Positions 45,536 through 54,228 of a stretch of 64,000 nt of DNA are shown in pieces. Below the pieces are notes generated by a model. The model did not search any database. It was not told the origin of the DNA and saw nothing but the letters and a program-made list of their open reading frames with translations. Positions within the stretch are counted from its first letter, which is position 1. Each line of letters begins with the position of its first letter. This DNA comes from Pseudomonas fluorescens (GTDB taxonomy: Bacteria; Pseudomonadota; Gammaproteobacteria; Pseudomonadales; Pseudomonadaceae), in NCBI RefSeq assembly GCF_000730425.1, contig NZ_CP008896.1:682001-746000 (forward strand), in the 5' to 3' direction. The position numbers and the translations under genes were made by a program.

Positions 45536-46942
45536 TCAAGGGGTCTGCGCCTGCGCATCCTTGTGCCGGCGCTGGCCGGGAATTTTCCGGTAGGCCAGGT
45601 AAAGGCCGAGCAGCCAGACGGGCAAGATCATCACCGAAATTTGTACGGCGGGTATGAACGCCATGGTCAGCAAGATCCCCAGCACCGAGGCGATACACAA
45701 ATAGTTGCTCAACGGTGAAAACGGCGCAGGGAAGCCCTGGGGTTGTGCCGCACGCCGGGCTTGCTTGAATTTCAAGTGAGTGAGGCTGGTAAGCACCCAG
45801 TTGATCACCGTGATGGCAACGGCGAGGGCCATCAGCAACTCAAGGGTCCCATTGGGATAGAGAAAGTTAAGCCCGACGGCCACGACGGTGATGATGGCCG
45901 TGACGAACTGGGCGTTCACCGGAATCCCATGTTTGTTGAGTTTCAGCAGCTTGGTCGGGGCGCTGCCCTGTTGTGCCAGGCTGTGCAACTGGCGCGTGCT
46001 GCAATAGACCACACCGTTGTAAACCGAGAGCGCTGCGGTGAGTACCACGAAGTTCAGAATATCTGCCGCGTGGGTACTGCCGATCAGGCTGAGGATTTTT
46101 ACAAACGGGCTGGCACTGTAGGCATCGCCGCCGGAGTTCAGCGCGTCAACGAGGCTGTTCCAGGGAATCAGGGACAGCATCACCAGTAGTACACCGATGT
46201 AGAAAACAGCAATCCTGAACAGCACCTGGTTGACGGCGCGGGGGATGGTTTGCCTCGGGTTTTCGGTTTCTCCGGCCGCAAACCCGACCATTTCCAACCC
46301 ACCAAAGGCAAACATGATAAATGGCAAGGCCAGCACGATCCCGGAAATGCCATAGGGCATGAACCCGCCGTGTGCCCAGAGGTTGTTCACGCTGGCACCG
46401 GGCACCGAGTCGGTAGTGAGCAAATACACACCAAAGCCGATCATCAACACAATGGCCACCACCTTGACCAGGGAAAAGGCGAACTCCACCTCACCAAAGA
46501 CCCTGACATTGAGCGTATTGAGGATATTGATCAGCAGGAAGAATCCGGTTGCGCTCATCCAGAGCGGGATGTCCGGGAACCAGTAATGGACGTATTTACC
46601 CAGTGCCGTAAGCTCGGCCATGCCGACCAACAGGTACATCGCCGCATAGTTCCAACCGGCGAGAAAGCCAAAGAAGCGCCCACAGTACTTGCCTGAAAAG
46701 TGGCTCAGGGAACCGGACACCGGTTCGTCAACGAGCATTTCACCCAATTGCCGCATCATCAGGAAGGCGATCAGGCCGGCGAATGCATAACCCAATATCG
46801 CGGCAGGCCCCGCCGCCTTGATCACTCCGGCGCTGCCAAGAAATAGCCCGGTACCGATTGCACCACCGAGGCCGATCATCTGGATGTGACGCCCGGAGAG
46901 GTTGCGGCGAAGCTGTTGTGCTGGCTGTTGTGATCCGCTCAT
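45536..46942 (-). CDS. Amino acid permease (AroP/ProY-type APC transporter)
   Basis: 468-aa inner-membrane permease with about 12 hydrophobic segments. The amino-acid transporter signature opens the protein (LRRNLSGRHIQMIGLGGAIGTGLFLGSAGVI, then LGEMLVDEPVSGSLSHFSGKYCGRFFGFLAGWNY). The AroP/PheP/ProY branch is the best fit. Position within the tryptophan operon suggests tryptophan, hydroxytryptophan or kynurenine as substrate. It begins 87 bp after the maleate isomerase gene. Confidence 0.88.
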   Translation of the reverse strand: MSGSQQPAQQLRRNLSGRHIQMIGLGGAIGTGLFLGSAGVIKAAGPAAILGYAFAGLIAFLMMRQLGEMLVDEPVSGSLSHFSGKYCGRFFGFLAGWNYAAMYLLVGMAELTALGKYVHYWFPDIPLWMSATGFFLLINILNTLNVRVFGEVEFAFSLVKVVAIVLMIGFGVYLLTTDSVPGASVNNLWAHGGFMPYGISGIVLALPFIMFAFGGLEMVGFAAGETENPRQTIPRAVNQVLFRIAVFYIGVLLVMLSLIPWNSLVDALNSGGDAYSASPFVKILSLIGSTHAADILNFVVLTAALSVYNGVVYCSTRQLHSLAQQGSAPTKLLKLNKHGIPVNAQFVTAIITVVAVGLNFLYPNGTLELLMALAVAITVINWVLTSLTHLKFKQARRAAQPQGFPAPFSPLSNYLCIASVLGILLTMAFIPAVQISVMILPVWLLGLYLAYRKIPGQRRHKDAQAQTP

Positions 46943-47029
46943 GTTTCCTCACTGTATTTGTTATATCGCGAACGCAGGTCGGCCCGGCGCCGCAGAGATT
47001 GAGGGCAGCGTAAAAATTCGTGGGTGTGT

Positions 47030-47788
47030 TCAGTAAGCGCCGGACAACAGGGTGCCAAAGCCGTCAATACGGGTGGGTAACCCCAGTTTTTTCAACATTT
47101 GGTAGGTGGTGGCAATCGAGGACGACAGCACCGGTATGTTTTCCCTGTCTTCAATGATCTGCACGGATTGCAGCGAGGGCATCTGTACACAAGCCGAGGC
47201 AATGATTGCGTCGACGTTGTGGGTGATCAGTTGCTTGGTGATCTCCACCGGCGCCAGGGGCGAGCGGTTGGCAACCTCCAGGTTGTCGGCAATCTCCAGG
47301 GAGATGCTGTCGACGACCTCGATCCCTTCGTTTTCGAGGTAGTCGATGACCAGCCGGGTCAACGGCTTCATGTAAGGCGTGAGCAGGGAAACTTTCTTCG
47401 CTCCCAGGGCCTTGATGCCCTCGACCAGGGCGCCGGCGCTGGTGACCACAGGGGCGGCAGCGTTGTTTTCGAGGGTGCGCGTGTGCAGGCGCTGCTCGGA
47501 GACCCGGTGATAGCCCAAGCCCATGCTCATGATTGCGACGAGGCAGGCGTAGCCAAGCACATCGACGCGGGCATCCGAGAGCTCCAGGGCGCAGCGATCA
47601 CTGTCGCTGTCCATGCGCTGGAGTTCTTGTGCGGTCACCTGTTTCATCCGCATGCGACTTGAGTGAAAGGTGAAGCGCTCTGGGTAGAGGCCTTCCCGAG
47701 CACGCAGTATCTGCGGGATTTCGGTCTCCATGGTGGTGTTGGAGCTGGGGACAATCTGGCCTATACGGATAATCTTGTTGGCTTGCAC
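47030..47788 (-). CDS. Maleate cis-trans isomerase (NicE/MaiA-like)
   Basis: 252-aa Asp/Glu racemase-superfamily enzyme that converts maleate to fumarate. It resembles NicE of nicotinate degradation across its whole length: IGQIVPSSNTTMETEIP at the start, FHSSRMRMKQV, and LLSGAY at the end. Both catalytic cysteines are at the family positions, Cys82 (GYACLVAIMSMG) and Cys200 (ASACVQMPSL). Maleate is made only by a few ring-cleavage pathways, so this gene strongly constrains the pathway of the operon. It lies 5 bp after the amidohydrolase gene. Confidence 0.9.
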   Translation of the reverse strand: MQANKIIRIGQIVPSSNTTMETEIPQILRAREGLYPERFTFHSSRMRMKQVTAQELQRMDSDSDRCALELSDARVDVLGYACLVAIMSMGLGYHRVSEQRLHTRTLENNAAAPVVTSAGALVEGIKALGAKKVSLLTPYMKPLTRLVIDYLENEGIEVVDSISLEIADNLEVANRSPLAPVEITKQLITHNVDAIIASACVQMPSLQSVQIIEDRENIPVLSSSIATTYQMLKKLGLPTRIDGFGTLLSGAY

Positions 47789-47793
47789 GAACC

Positions 47794-48810
47794 TTACTCC
47801 TCTGCTGAAAGCGATGCCTCGCCCCCTCCAGCGCCGGGCTGGGGGAAGTCGTCGACGAACTGCACAGGGCTCAATACGCGGCGGTTGACCGTGAGCCCGA
47901 ATATGTCAAAGCGGTTGTAGTGCCCGGTGATGTCATGCATTTGCCGAGGCTGGATACACCGGGACAGATCAATGTCGGCGTAGGCGATACCCTCCCGGTC
48001 GATCAGCGGCTCGCCCAGCACTCGCCCATCAGGGCCAAGAAAACCACTGAAGGCGCTGTTGGGGCGGCTCAGCAGTTGGCGGGCGTCGGGGTTGAGCGTT
48101 TCCATGTGCTCGATGATCTCTTCGGAAATCGTCGAGCAAGAAACAACGGTGAAGACTTTGCCTTCAAAGGAGTGAGCAGCCGCTCGAAGTTGGATGGCCT
48201 GCGCCATGTCGTAGTCAGGTGGGGCGACCGGCAAGGCGATGTAGCTGGCGACATGCACCATTTCACCCTGGGCTAGCAGGGCAAAGCGTGCAAGCGTGTT
48301 GGTGTTCTCGCCGCAGGCCAGCGACCCCAGTGCACCGACACTGGTGTGGTGAACCTGCAACGCAGAAGCGTCGCCGGCCGCCCAGGTGAGTTTTTCCGCC
48401 CAGGTAGGTACCAGTTTGCGGTGCGCGCCCAGCACCACGCCCTGATCGGAAATGGTCACCAGGGTGTTATAGAGCGTACCGACACTGTGCGCCGCGCGCT
48501 CATTCACGCCGATGACCACGTTGATCTTGTAACGGGCGGCGGCGTTGGCCAGTTTGCTGATTTGCGGCCCGGGGATCTGGATCGCGGTCTTTACCAGGCG
48601 TTCAAACCAGGGACTCCCTTGCAGCGGGTTGGCAATCCAGTTCCAGTAGGGGTAAGCGGCCACGAACACTTCAGGGAAGGCAATCAGTTTCGCACCGTTG
48701 CCCGCGGCTTCTTTCATCAGCCCGATAGCTTTATCCAGGGTCGCCTGTACATCCAGAAAGACCGGCGATGCCTGCACCGTTGCGGCGCGAAACTCATGAA
48801 AATCGAACAT
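47794..48810 (-). CDS. Nitrilase-superfamily C-N hydrolase (possible maleamate amidohydrolase)
   Basis: 338-aa nitrilase-fold hydrolase with triad Glu47 (AFPEVFVAAYPYW), Lys132 (GAHRKLVPTW) and Cys166 (ACGENTNTLAR). By sequence it falls near aliphatic nitrilases; the residue after Cys is Gly, not the Trp common in true nitrilases. In this operon the logical reaction is hydrolysis of an amide such as maleamate, giving maleate for the adjacent isomerase. That is an inference from context. The start ATG 48810 has a perfect GGAGGT. The frame continues upstream inside the next gene without similarity. Confidence 0.82.
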   Translation of the reverse strand: MFDFHEFRAATVQASPVFLDVQATLDKAIGLMKEAAGNGAKLIAFPEVFVAAYPYWNWIANPLQGSPWFERLVKTAIQIPGPQISKLANAAARYKINVVIGVNERAAHSVGTLYNTLVTISDQGVVLGAHRKLVPTWAEKLTWAAGDASALQVHHTSVGALGSLACGENTNTLARFALLAQGEMVHVASYIALPVAPPDYDMAQAIQLRAAAHSFEGKVFTVVSCSTISEEIIEHMETLNPDARQLLSRPNSAFSGFLGPDGRVLGEPLIDREGIAYADIDLSRCIQPRQMHDITGHYNRFDIFGLTVNRRVLSPVQFVDDFPQPGAGGGEASLSAEE

Positions 48811-48850
48811 GGCAACCTCCGTCAAAAAGTGGGCCTTGGGGCCCGTTCGG

Positions 48851-49792
48851 TCAGCAATCACGGCCTGCCCGCGGGTCGTTGCCCACGGCAACCACCGGGT
48901 TGCGCAGGTAGCCAATCTGCTCGATTTGCGCCTCGATAACGTCACCGGGCCACACCCACTCCTGGGGCGTACGGCCGGCACCGACACCTTCAGGCGTGCC
49001 CGTGGCGATGATGTCGCCAGGTTCGAGAGTGATGCCTTGGGAGATATCGGCAACCAGCGTCGCGACGTCAAACAGCATGTGCCGGGTGTTGGAACTCTGT
49101 TTGGTGACGCCATTGACCTTGAGGCTCAAGTCGAGCACCTGGGGGTTTTCGATCTCATCTGCCGTCACGATCACCGGCCCGAATGGCGCGTAGGTATCCT
49201 GGCCTTTGGAATAGATCCATTGGCCGGCGCGGCGGCAATCCCGGGCGCTCATATCGATCATCAGGCTGTAGCCGAAGACGTGTTGCAGCGCCTGCTCAAC
49301 GCCCACGCCTTTAGCCGTCGTGCCAATGATCACCGCCAGTTCCACTTCCCAGTCCAATTGACGGGTGATCGCCGCGTTATGCTCGATCGCATCGCCTGGA
49401 CCAATGACCGTGGTGGGCGGCTTGGAGAAGATCACCGGCGCCTTGGGCAGCTCGTTGGCGGTGTCCAGTGATTTGCTCGACTCTGTGACATGCTCCACGT
49501 AGTTCAGGCCGATGCCGAAGATGTTCTTTCGTGGCCGGGGAATCGGCGCCAACAGTTTGACCGTCGACAAGCTATGGCTGACGCCGGCGGGCAGCCCCTG
49601 TTCATAACGGGCCAACACCCGGTAGGCCGCCTCAAGGCCGGGCCGCCCCAGGTCGATAAAGGCCAGCATCGAGTCAGGCAGTGACTCGCCGGCGTGAGCG
49701 GCGAGGGCACACAGGTCGATGACCCGCTCGTCAACAAGAACGCCCAGAACGGCGGGCGCGCAGATATCAGTTCTGTAGGTAACCAGTCGCAT
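48851..49792 (-). CDS. Fumarylacetoacetate hydrolase family enzyme (acylpyruvate hydrolase-like)
   Basis: 313-aa FAH-family protein. A short N-terminal domain precedes the metal-dependent core (IFGIGLNYVEHVTES, PPTTVIGPGDAIEHNAAITRQLDWEVELAVIIGTTAKGV, then LEPGDIIATGTPEGVG). The acidic metal ligands in DWEVELA and the invariant GTPEGVG loop are intact. The family cleaves C-C bonds of acylpyruvates, for example maleylpyruvate or fumarylpyruvate to a C4 acid and pyruvate, which suits its place after a gentisate-type dioxygenase. ATG 49792 is used, with AGAGGTT; an upstream in-frame codon at 49825 would overlap the previous gene. Confidence 0.9.
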   Translation of the reverse strand: MRLVTYRTDICAPAVLGVLVDERVIDLCALAAHAGESLPDSMLAFIDLGRPGLEAAYRVLARYEQGLPAGVSHSLSTVKLLAPIPRPRKNIFGIGLNYVEHVTESSKSLDTANELPKAPVIFSKPPTTVIGPGDAIEHNAAITRQLDWEVELAVIIGTTAKGVGVEQALQHVFGYSLMIDMSARDCRRAGQWIYSKGQDTYAPFGPVIVTADEIENPQVLDLSLKVNGVTKQSSNTRHMLFDVATLVADISQGITLEPGDIIATGTPEGVGAGRTPQEWVWPGDVIEAQIEQIGYLRNPVVAVGNDPRAGRDC

Positions 49793-49821
49793 TTCTAACC
49801 TCTGACGGCAATTGGCAAAAA

Positions 49822-50946
49822 TCAAACCAAGGGTTGTTGACCGTGGTTGTCGAGAAGACCTTCCTCCCGATACAGCCCCAGGGCCGTGATGACAGGCAGG
49901 TCGTTGAAACAGAACAGGCAGGCGTCATCGCTTGCACTCAGGTTGACGTGCTCATGCCAGGCCCAGGAGGGGACACAGAAAATGTCACGGGCTTGCCAGT
50001 CGAAACGCTGGCCGTTGATGACCGAGTAGCCGTTGCCCTTGGCTACCTGATACAGGAAGCTGCCGGTGTGCCGGTGGGCTTTGCCAACGAAGCCAGGCCG
50101 CAGCAACTGCATGCTCGCACCGATTGTGGGCATGACCGGGCCGCCGGTGACCGGGTTGGTGTAGTGCATCAGGGCATCGTCATAGACACTGCCTGGCGTA
50201 CTTTGCGAAAAGCGCTTCAGCGCGTCATAGGTGGCCTGCCACTCGTACTTGAACAGCGGGGAGTAGGGCTTGTTCCAGCCGACGTTGTCCGGCCTCAGGC
50301 TGTTGGCCCCCCAAATCGCCGAGGAATCGTTGAGTGCATAGCCGACAGTTTGTGCCAACTGCGGATGAACCTCATAGAACCCGGCCTCCAGCGCATTGAC
50401 CAGCGGGATATCCAGCCCGTCCTGCCAGATACAGATCTCGCCATCGGCCTCGACACCGTGTTCATGCCATGTGCCATTGGGCGTGAGCACGAAGTCATTT
50501 GCGCCCAAAGTGATCTTGTGCCCGTCAACGATGGTGTAAGCACCCCGGCCCTCCATGATGAAGCGCAGGGCCGATGCCGAATGCCGGTGTGCCGAGGCGG
50601 CTTCGCCGGGGTGCATGACTTGCAGGCCGGCGTACAGCCAGCCGACGGCGGCAGACACCTGCTGGCGCCCGGGATTGTTCAGGTAGATGACCCGTCGCCC
50701 GGCTTTCTCGGGCGTGACCAGCTCCACGGAACGCAACACATGCGGGCGCAGTTGTTGATAACGCCAGAGCACGGGAACGGACTCAGAGCACGGTTGCCAG
50801 GGCTCGATCTTGTTTGCCACCGTCCATAAGGCGCCGGCCTTCAACGCCTCCAGTTCCTGGTAATAGGCCACCAGCTCAGGCGTTACTTCGACATCAGCGC
50901 GGCCGGCAACCGCTTCGCGATGCTGTCCGTAATCAATGTTTTCCAT
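49822..50946 (-). CDS. Gentisate 1,2-dioxygenase-like bicupin (candidate 5-hydroxyanthranilate dioxygenase)
   Basis: 374-aa bicupin of the gentisate/salicylate/1-hydroxy-2-naphthoate dioxygenase family. The first cupin has SAHRHSASALRFIMEGRGA. The second has KAHRHTGSFLYQVAKGNGY and later SWAWHEHVN. Both HxH iron motifs and the late His are present. The family opens rings between the carboxylated carbon and its ortho hydroxyl- or amino-bearing carbon. Placement directly after kynureninase points to an anthranilate derivative; with a 2-amino group the product would be an amide. ATG 50946 has GGAGA upstream; ATG 50958 is an alternative. Confidence 0.87.
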   Translation of the reverse strand: MENIDYGQHREAVAGRADVEVTPELVAYYQELEALKAGALWTVANKIEPWQPCSESVPVLWRYQQLRPHVLRSVELVTPEKAGRRVIYLNNPGRQQVSAAVGWLYAGLQVMHPGEAASAHRHSASALRFIMEGRGAYTIVDGHKITLGANDFVLTPNGTWHEHGVEADGEICIWQDGLDIPLVNALEAGFYEVHPQLAQTVGYALNDSSAIWGANSLRPDNVGWNKPYSPLFKYEWQATYDALKRFSQSTPGSVYDDALMHYTNPVTGGPVMPTIGASMQLLRPGFVGKAHRHTGSFLYQVAKGNGYSVINGQRFDWQARDIFCVPSWAWHEHVNLSASDDACLFCFNDLPVITALGLYREEGLLDNHGQQPLV

Positions 50947-51066
50947 AGCTTTCTCCATTCGCTTGCCCCCTCATGCAGCCGTTGGCAGGAAACCTTGGGC
51001 AGCACAAACCCATCGCCTCGTAATGTGTGACGAGGCGTCGAGTGAAGGGCGGGGCGTTTCTAGAAC

Positions 51067-52260
51067 CTAGGTAAAGTCGCGGCGCTGCTGATAGGCCGGT
51101 TTATCCCAGGCGCGGGTGTCCATGATCAGTTTGATTTCGCTGAGCAGTTCGCACACATCCTGTTCATTGTTGTACAAGGGGGCGAAACCAAAGCGCATGT
51201 AGTCGGGTGTGCGGAAGTCACCGATGTAACCGCGCAAGGCCAATTCCTGCATGATCCCGTAGCCCTGTTGGTGTCGCAGCGAAACATGGCTGCCGCGCTT
51301 TGCGGCCTCGCGGGGCGAGGCGAGGTGAAAACCAAGCCCGACGAGCTCGGTGTCGACACCGTCGATGAATTGCCCGGTCAGGACCACGCTACGCGCGCGG
51401 ATCTCCTGCATATCAACACCATCGAACTCATCGAGCGCCCTGGAAAGGACCGACAGCCCGATGACCGGGTTGGTACCGCAGAGGAACCGCGACACACCTT
51501 CAGCCGGCGTGTAGTCCTGGCTGAAATCGAACGGGCGTGCGTGCCCGAACCAGCCGGCAAGGGGTTGCTCGCACTTGTCCAGATGCCTGGCTGCAGCGTA
51601 AAGATAGGCGGGGGCGCCCGGGCCGCCATTGAGGTACTTGTAGCCACATCCCACTGCGAAGTCGACATTGTCCGCCTCCAGGTTGCAGGGAACACCGCCG
51701 GCGGTATGGGACAGATCCCAGACAATCAGCGCACCGACCCCGTGGGCCTGCCGGGTGTATTGGCCCATGTCATAGATCTCGGCGCTGCGGTAATCGACAT
51801 GGGTCAAGACTACGGTTGCCACCTGTTCATCCAGATGCGACGCAATCTGCGCCGCCGGGACAGCAACCACCTTGAGGTCAAACAGCCTGGCCACCTGGTA
51901 GACGATGTACAGGTCGGTGGGGAACGCGTCGGCGTCGGTGACAATCGTGTTGCGACCAGGGCGCAGCCGCACGGCACTGACCAGCACTTTAAACAGGTTG
52001 GCCGAAGTCGAGTCGCACGCCACGACGTGGGCGGGCTGGGCACCGATCAGGCGCGCGACCTTTTGCCCGACCGTCTGTGGCAACACGCGCCATTGGGCCT
52101 CGTGCCACGACCGAATCAGCCCCTGGGCCCACTGTTTTGTCACCACTTCGTTGACGTGGGATGCCACCGCGCCAGGCATCAAACCCAGGGAGTTGCCGTC
52201 AAAGTAACGCACGCCTTCGGGCACATGAAAGCGTGCGCGTGTTTGTTCGAATTTGTTCAT
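51067..52260 (-). CDS. kynU: Kynureninase
   Basis: 397-aa PLP enzyme that splits kynurenine (or hydroxykynurenine) to anthranilate (or hydroxyanthranilate) and alanine. Family landmarks are YFDGNSLGLMP at the N-terminus, VLTHVDYRSAEIYDM, WDLSHTAGGVP, and the PLP-lysine motif GCGYKYLNGGPGAPAYLY. C-terminal FGFAPLYNNEQDV matches too. It starts 26 bp after the dioxygenase gene and shares its transcript. An AGGGAATAGGT stretch precedes ATG 52260. Confidence 0.96.
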   Translation of the reverse strand: MNKFEQTRARFHVPEGVRYFDGNSLGLMPGAVASHVNEVVTKQWAQGLIRSWHEAQWRVLPQTVGQKVARLIGAQPAHVVACDSTSANLFKVLVSAVRLRPGRNTIVTDADAFPTDLYIVYQVARLFDLKVVAVPAAQIASHLDEQVATVVLTHVDYRSAEIYDMGQYTRQAHGVGALIVWDLSHTAGGVPCNLEADNVDFAVGCGYKYLNGGPGAPAYLYAAARHLDKCEQPLAGWFGHARPFDFSQDYTPAEGVSRFLCGTNPVIGLSVLSRALDEFDGVDMQEIRARSVVLTGQFIDGVDTELVGLGFHLASPREAAKRGSHVSLRHQQGYGIMQELALRGYIGDFRTPDYMRFGFAPLYNNEQDVCELLSEIKLIMDTRAWDKPAYQQRRDFT

Positions 52261-52286
52261 ACCTATTCCCTAATAGACCGGCGTAA

Positions 52287-53228
52287 TCAGGCGCCCAGAA
52301 CCGTTCTGATCGTCCACAGTTCCGCAAAGAAGCGGTGTTCTACGACGTGCTTCAACCAACCGACACCCGCCGAGCCACCGGTACCCGGCTTGAAGCCCAG
52401 AATGCGTTCGACTGAAGTGAAATGCCTCCAACGGTATTGGGCAAAAAGATCGGAAATCTCGATCAGGCATTCGCCGAGTGCGTAAAGCCGGTTTTCAGGG
52501 CAAGGGGTCTTGTACACCTCTAGCCAGGCCTGCTCCACGCCTTCGTTGAGGGTGTAGGTTTCACTCCAGTCCCGCTCCAGTGCCGACTGCGGAACGGCAA
52601 TCCCTTGGCGGTGGAGCAGGGCCAGAACGTCGTCATACAGGCTCGGCTCGTTCAACGCCTTGAACAGCTGCGGATAGACATCCGGGTTGTTCTCGTGCGC
52701 CTTGGCCAGGGTGACCGACTTATTGCCAAGGATGAACTCGACGTGGCGGTACATGTACGACTGCTGTCCGGAGGAGACACCCAGGCAATTGCGAAACTCA
52801 TTGAAACCTTCGGTCGTGATGGTCGACAGCACATCCCAGGATTTGATCAGGTACTCAAATAGCTTTTTGATTCGAGGAGCCAGCTCCAGAGCACCTTCAA
52901 TATCGTCATTTTTGATCCGCTGTTGCAGGTTGTAGGCTTCATAGTGAATCGCCTTGAAAATGAGTTCCTTGGTTTGCGTCATGATGATGAACACCATCTC
53001 ATCATGCCCCTCGCTGCGCATGTTCTGCATGCTGAGCAATAGATCGTTGCGGTGGTAGTCGATGTACGGGTTGCTCTTGCCATCGAACGCAATCAGCGGC
53101 TCTCCATCAGTGGTTTTCACCGTTTCATTGCGGGACGCATTGGTTGAGATACTGATGTTGCGCACCAGGCTGAGCTCCAGTTCGGGTGCACGGACGTTGG
53201 GGATGACTCGTTTGCGTTGAATGCTCAT
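52287..53228 (-). CDS. kynA: Tryptophan 2,3-dioxygenase, divergent
   Basis: 313-aa heme dioxygenase opening the indole ring of tryptophan to N-formylkynurenine. The proximal heme ligand is His269 (RWRHFTSVERILGFKPGTGGSAGVGWL). Substrate-binding Tyr and Arg are kept in SGQQSYMYRHVEFILGNK. In the canonical block HQTxELWFK the distal histidine is replaced: here the segment reads MTQTKELIFK, with Thr84 at the His position and Ile for Trp. The N-terminal 50 residues are unusual. A GTG at 53237 overlapping the formamidase stop is an alternative start. The changes suggest altered substrate range, for example 5-hydroxytryptophan; this is inference. Confidence 0.9.
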   Translation of the reverse strand: MSIQRKRVIPNVRAPELELSLVRNISISTNASRNETVKTTDGEPLIAFDGKSNPYIDYHRNDLLLSMQNMRSEGHDEMVFIIMTQTKELIFKAIHYEAYNLQQRIKNDDIEGALELAPRIKKLFEYLIKSWDVLSTITTEGFNEFRNCLGVSSGQQSYMYRHVEFILGNKSVTLAKAHENNPDVYPQLFKALNEPSLYDDVLALLHRQGIAVPQSALERDWSETYTLNEGVEQAWLEVYKTPCPENRLYALGECLIEISDLFAQYRWRHFTSVERILGFKPGTGGSAGVGWLKHVVEHRFFAELWTIRTVLGA

Positions 53229-53233
53229 GTCAA

Positions 53234-54061
53234 TCACAGGCTCGCTAAAGTGACACTCAGTAAGTGGCTGTCTGGTTTGTCAAACTCAAACAGGATGTCG
53301 AAATGATCGACGTCGTTTATTTGATAACAACCGGCACGTACGCCTTGCTCCAGCAGGAACTCGCAATAGGTTTGACTTTGCTGTTTGAACGCCCAGGTTT
53401 CGTACTCGCCGTAGCAGAGCGTCACGGGGAAGGGCGTCCTGGCCCGCTGTAGCCCCGGGCTGAGTCCGGTTGCCGAGTGCAGATCCAGGTGCAGTGGGGC
53501 GTTGATATAGGTCTCTACCAAGGGGCGCAGGTCGTAGATGCCGGAGATCAGCAAGCCCGCGCGAATGGGGCAGGGCACGCAGCCGAGGCTGTGCCAATCG
53601 ACATGCATCATCATGGCGCACAGGTGGGCACCGGCCGAACTGCCGGCTACCACGATGGGCAAGCCGGGGTGCTGTCGGCGGATGGCCACAATTGCCGTTG
53701 CGCATTGCTGCACCATGTCGCCAATCGTGGCGTGCGGGGCCAGCCTATAGTTGAGCGCGGCGTAGGCCCAATCGTGCTGCAGGAATGGCCCGGCCATGAA
53801 GCACGTGTCAAACGCTGACAATGCCTGCCAGTAGCCGCCATGTATGAAGACCAGGACAGCTTTCGTCCTGCCTGAGGCGGGCTCAAACAGCAGGGCATAT
53901 TCATCCTCCGCCAGGCCGTAGGCGATCTGTCGGTTCGGATAGTGCGACAGTGCCTGATCGCTTTTAGAGGCATACAGCTGGACTGTCTGCTCGTAGCACC
54001 TCGCGGCGGTGCTGGGCGAATAGGCTTGTTCAAGCTCACTGGGTTTTTTATTAGTGTTCAT
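53234..54061 (-). CDS. Kynurenine formamidase, eukaryotic-like alpha/beta hydrolase type (AFMID)
   Basis: 275-aa alpha/beta hydrolase with the HGGxW oxyanion motif (FIHGGYWQA, His74-Trp78) and nucleophile elbow GSSAG (Ser142). A late Asp/Glu lies in YGEYETWAFKQQ and His in VDHFDILFEF. This is the architecture of arylformamidases of the AFMID family, which hydrolyse N-formylkynurenine. The usual Pseudomonas KynB is an unrelated metal-dependent cyclase-family enzyme, so a non-homologous enzyme fills the step. It is first gene of the minus-strand operon, 167 bp from the divergent regulator. Confidence 0.88.
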   Translation of the reverse strand: MNTNKKPSELEQAYSPSTAARCYEQTVQLYASKSDQALSHYPNRQIAYGLAEDEYALLFEPASGRTKAVLVFIHGGYWQALSAFDTCFMAGPFLQHDWAYAALNYRLAPHATIGDMVQQCATAIVAIRRQHPGLPIVVAGSSAGAHLCAMMMHVDWHSLGCVPCPIRAGLLISGIYDLRPLVETYINAPLHLDLHSATGLSPGLQRARTPFPVTLCYGEYETWAFKQQSQTYCEFLLEQGVRAGCYQINDVDHFDILFEFDKPDSHLLSVTLASL

Positions 54062-54228
54062 GACACCTCCCTTGTTATGCCCAGTTTATGCCTGGCATGC
54101 AGAACGTTTTTTTCTATTTCTGCCTGATCGGGAGGCCCACCAGAAATGATTTTGCTGATCCGGGGCTTCTGACGTAAATTCGTCTCTTTGCGACCCAGCG
54201 CAGTCGACATCGTCCTTCGAGGCCCGTT
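54062..54228. promoter_or_regulatory. Divergent promoter region of the tryptophan catabolic operon
   Basis: This 167-bp gap must hold both promoters. Two inverted repeats are visible: ATGCC-T-GGCAT (54088-54098) and ATTTCTG...CAGAAAT (54116-54122 and 54141-54147). Either could be an operator for the Lrp-type regulator; T-rich DNA (TTTTTTTCTATTTC) lies between them. Confidence 0.45.

Noticed and set aside
48851..50946. Plain gentisate degradation (gentisate to fumarate and pyruvate) as the pathway of the operon
   Set aside because: It would not explain linkage to three tryptophan-opening enzymes or the amidohydrolase; kept as an alternative substrate test rather than the main call.
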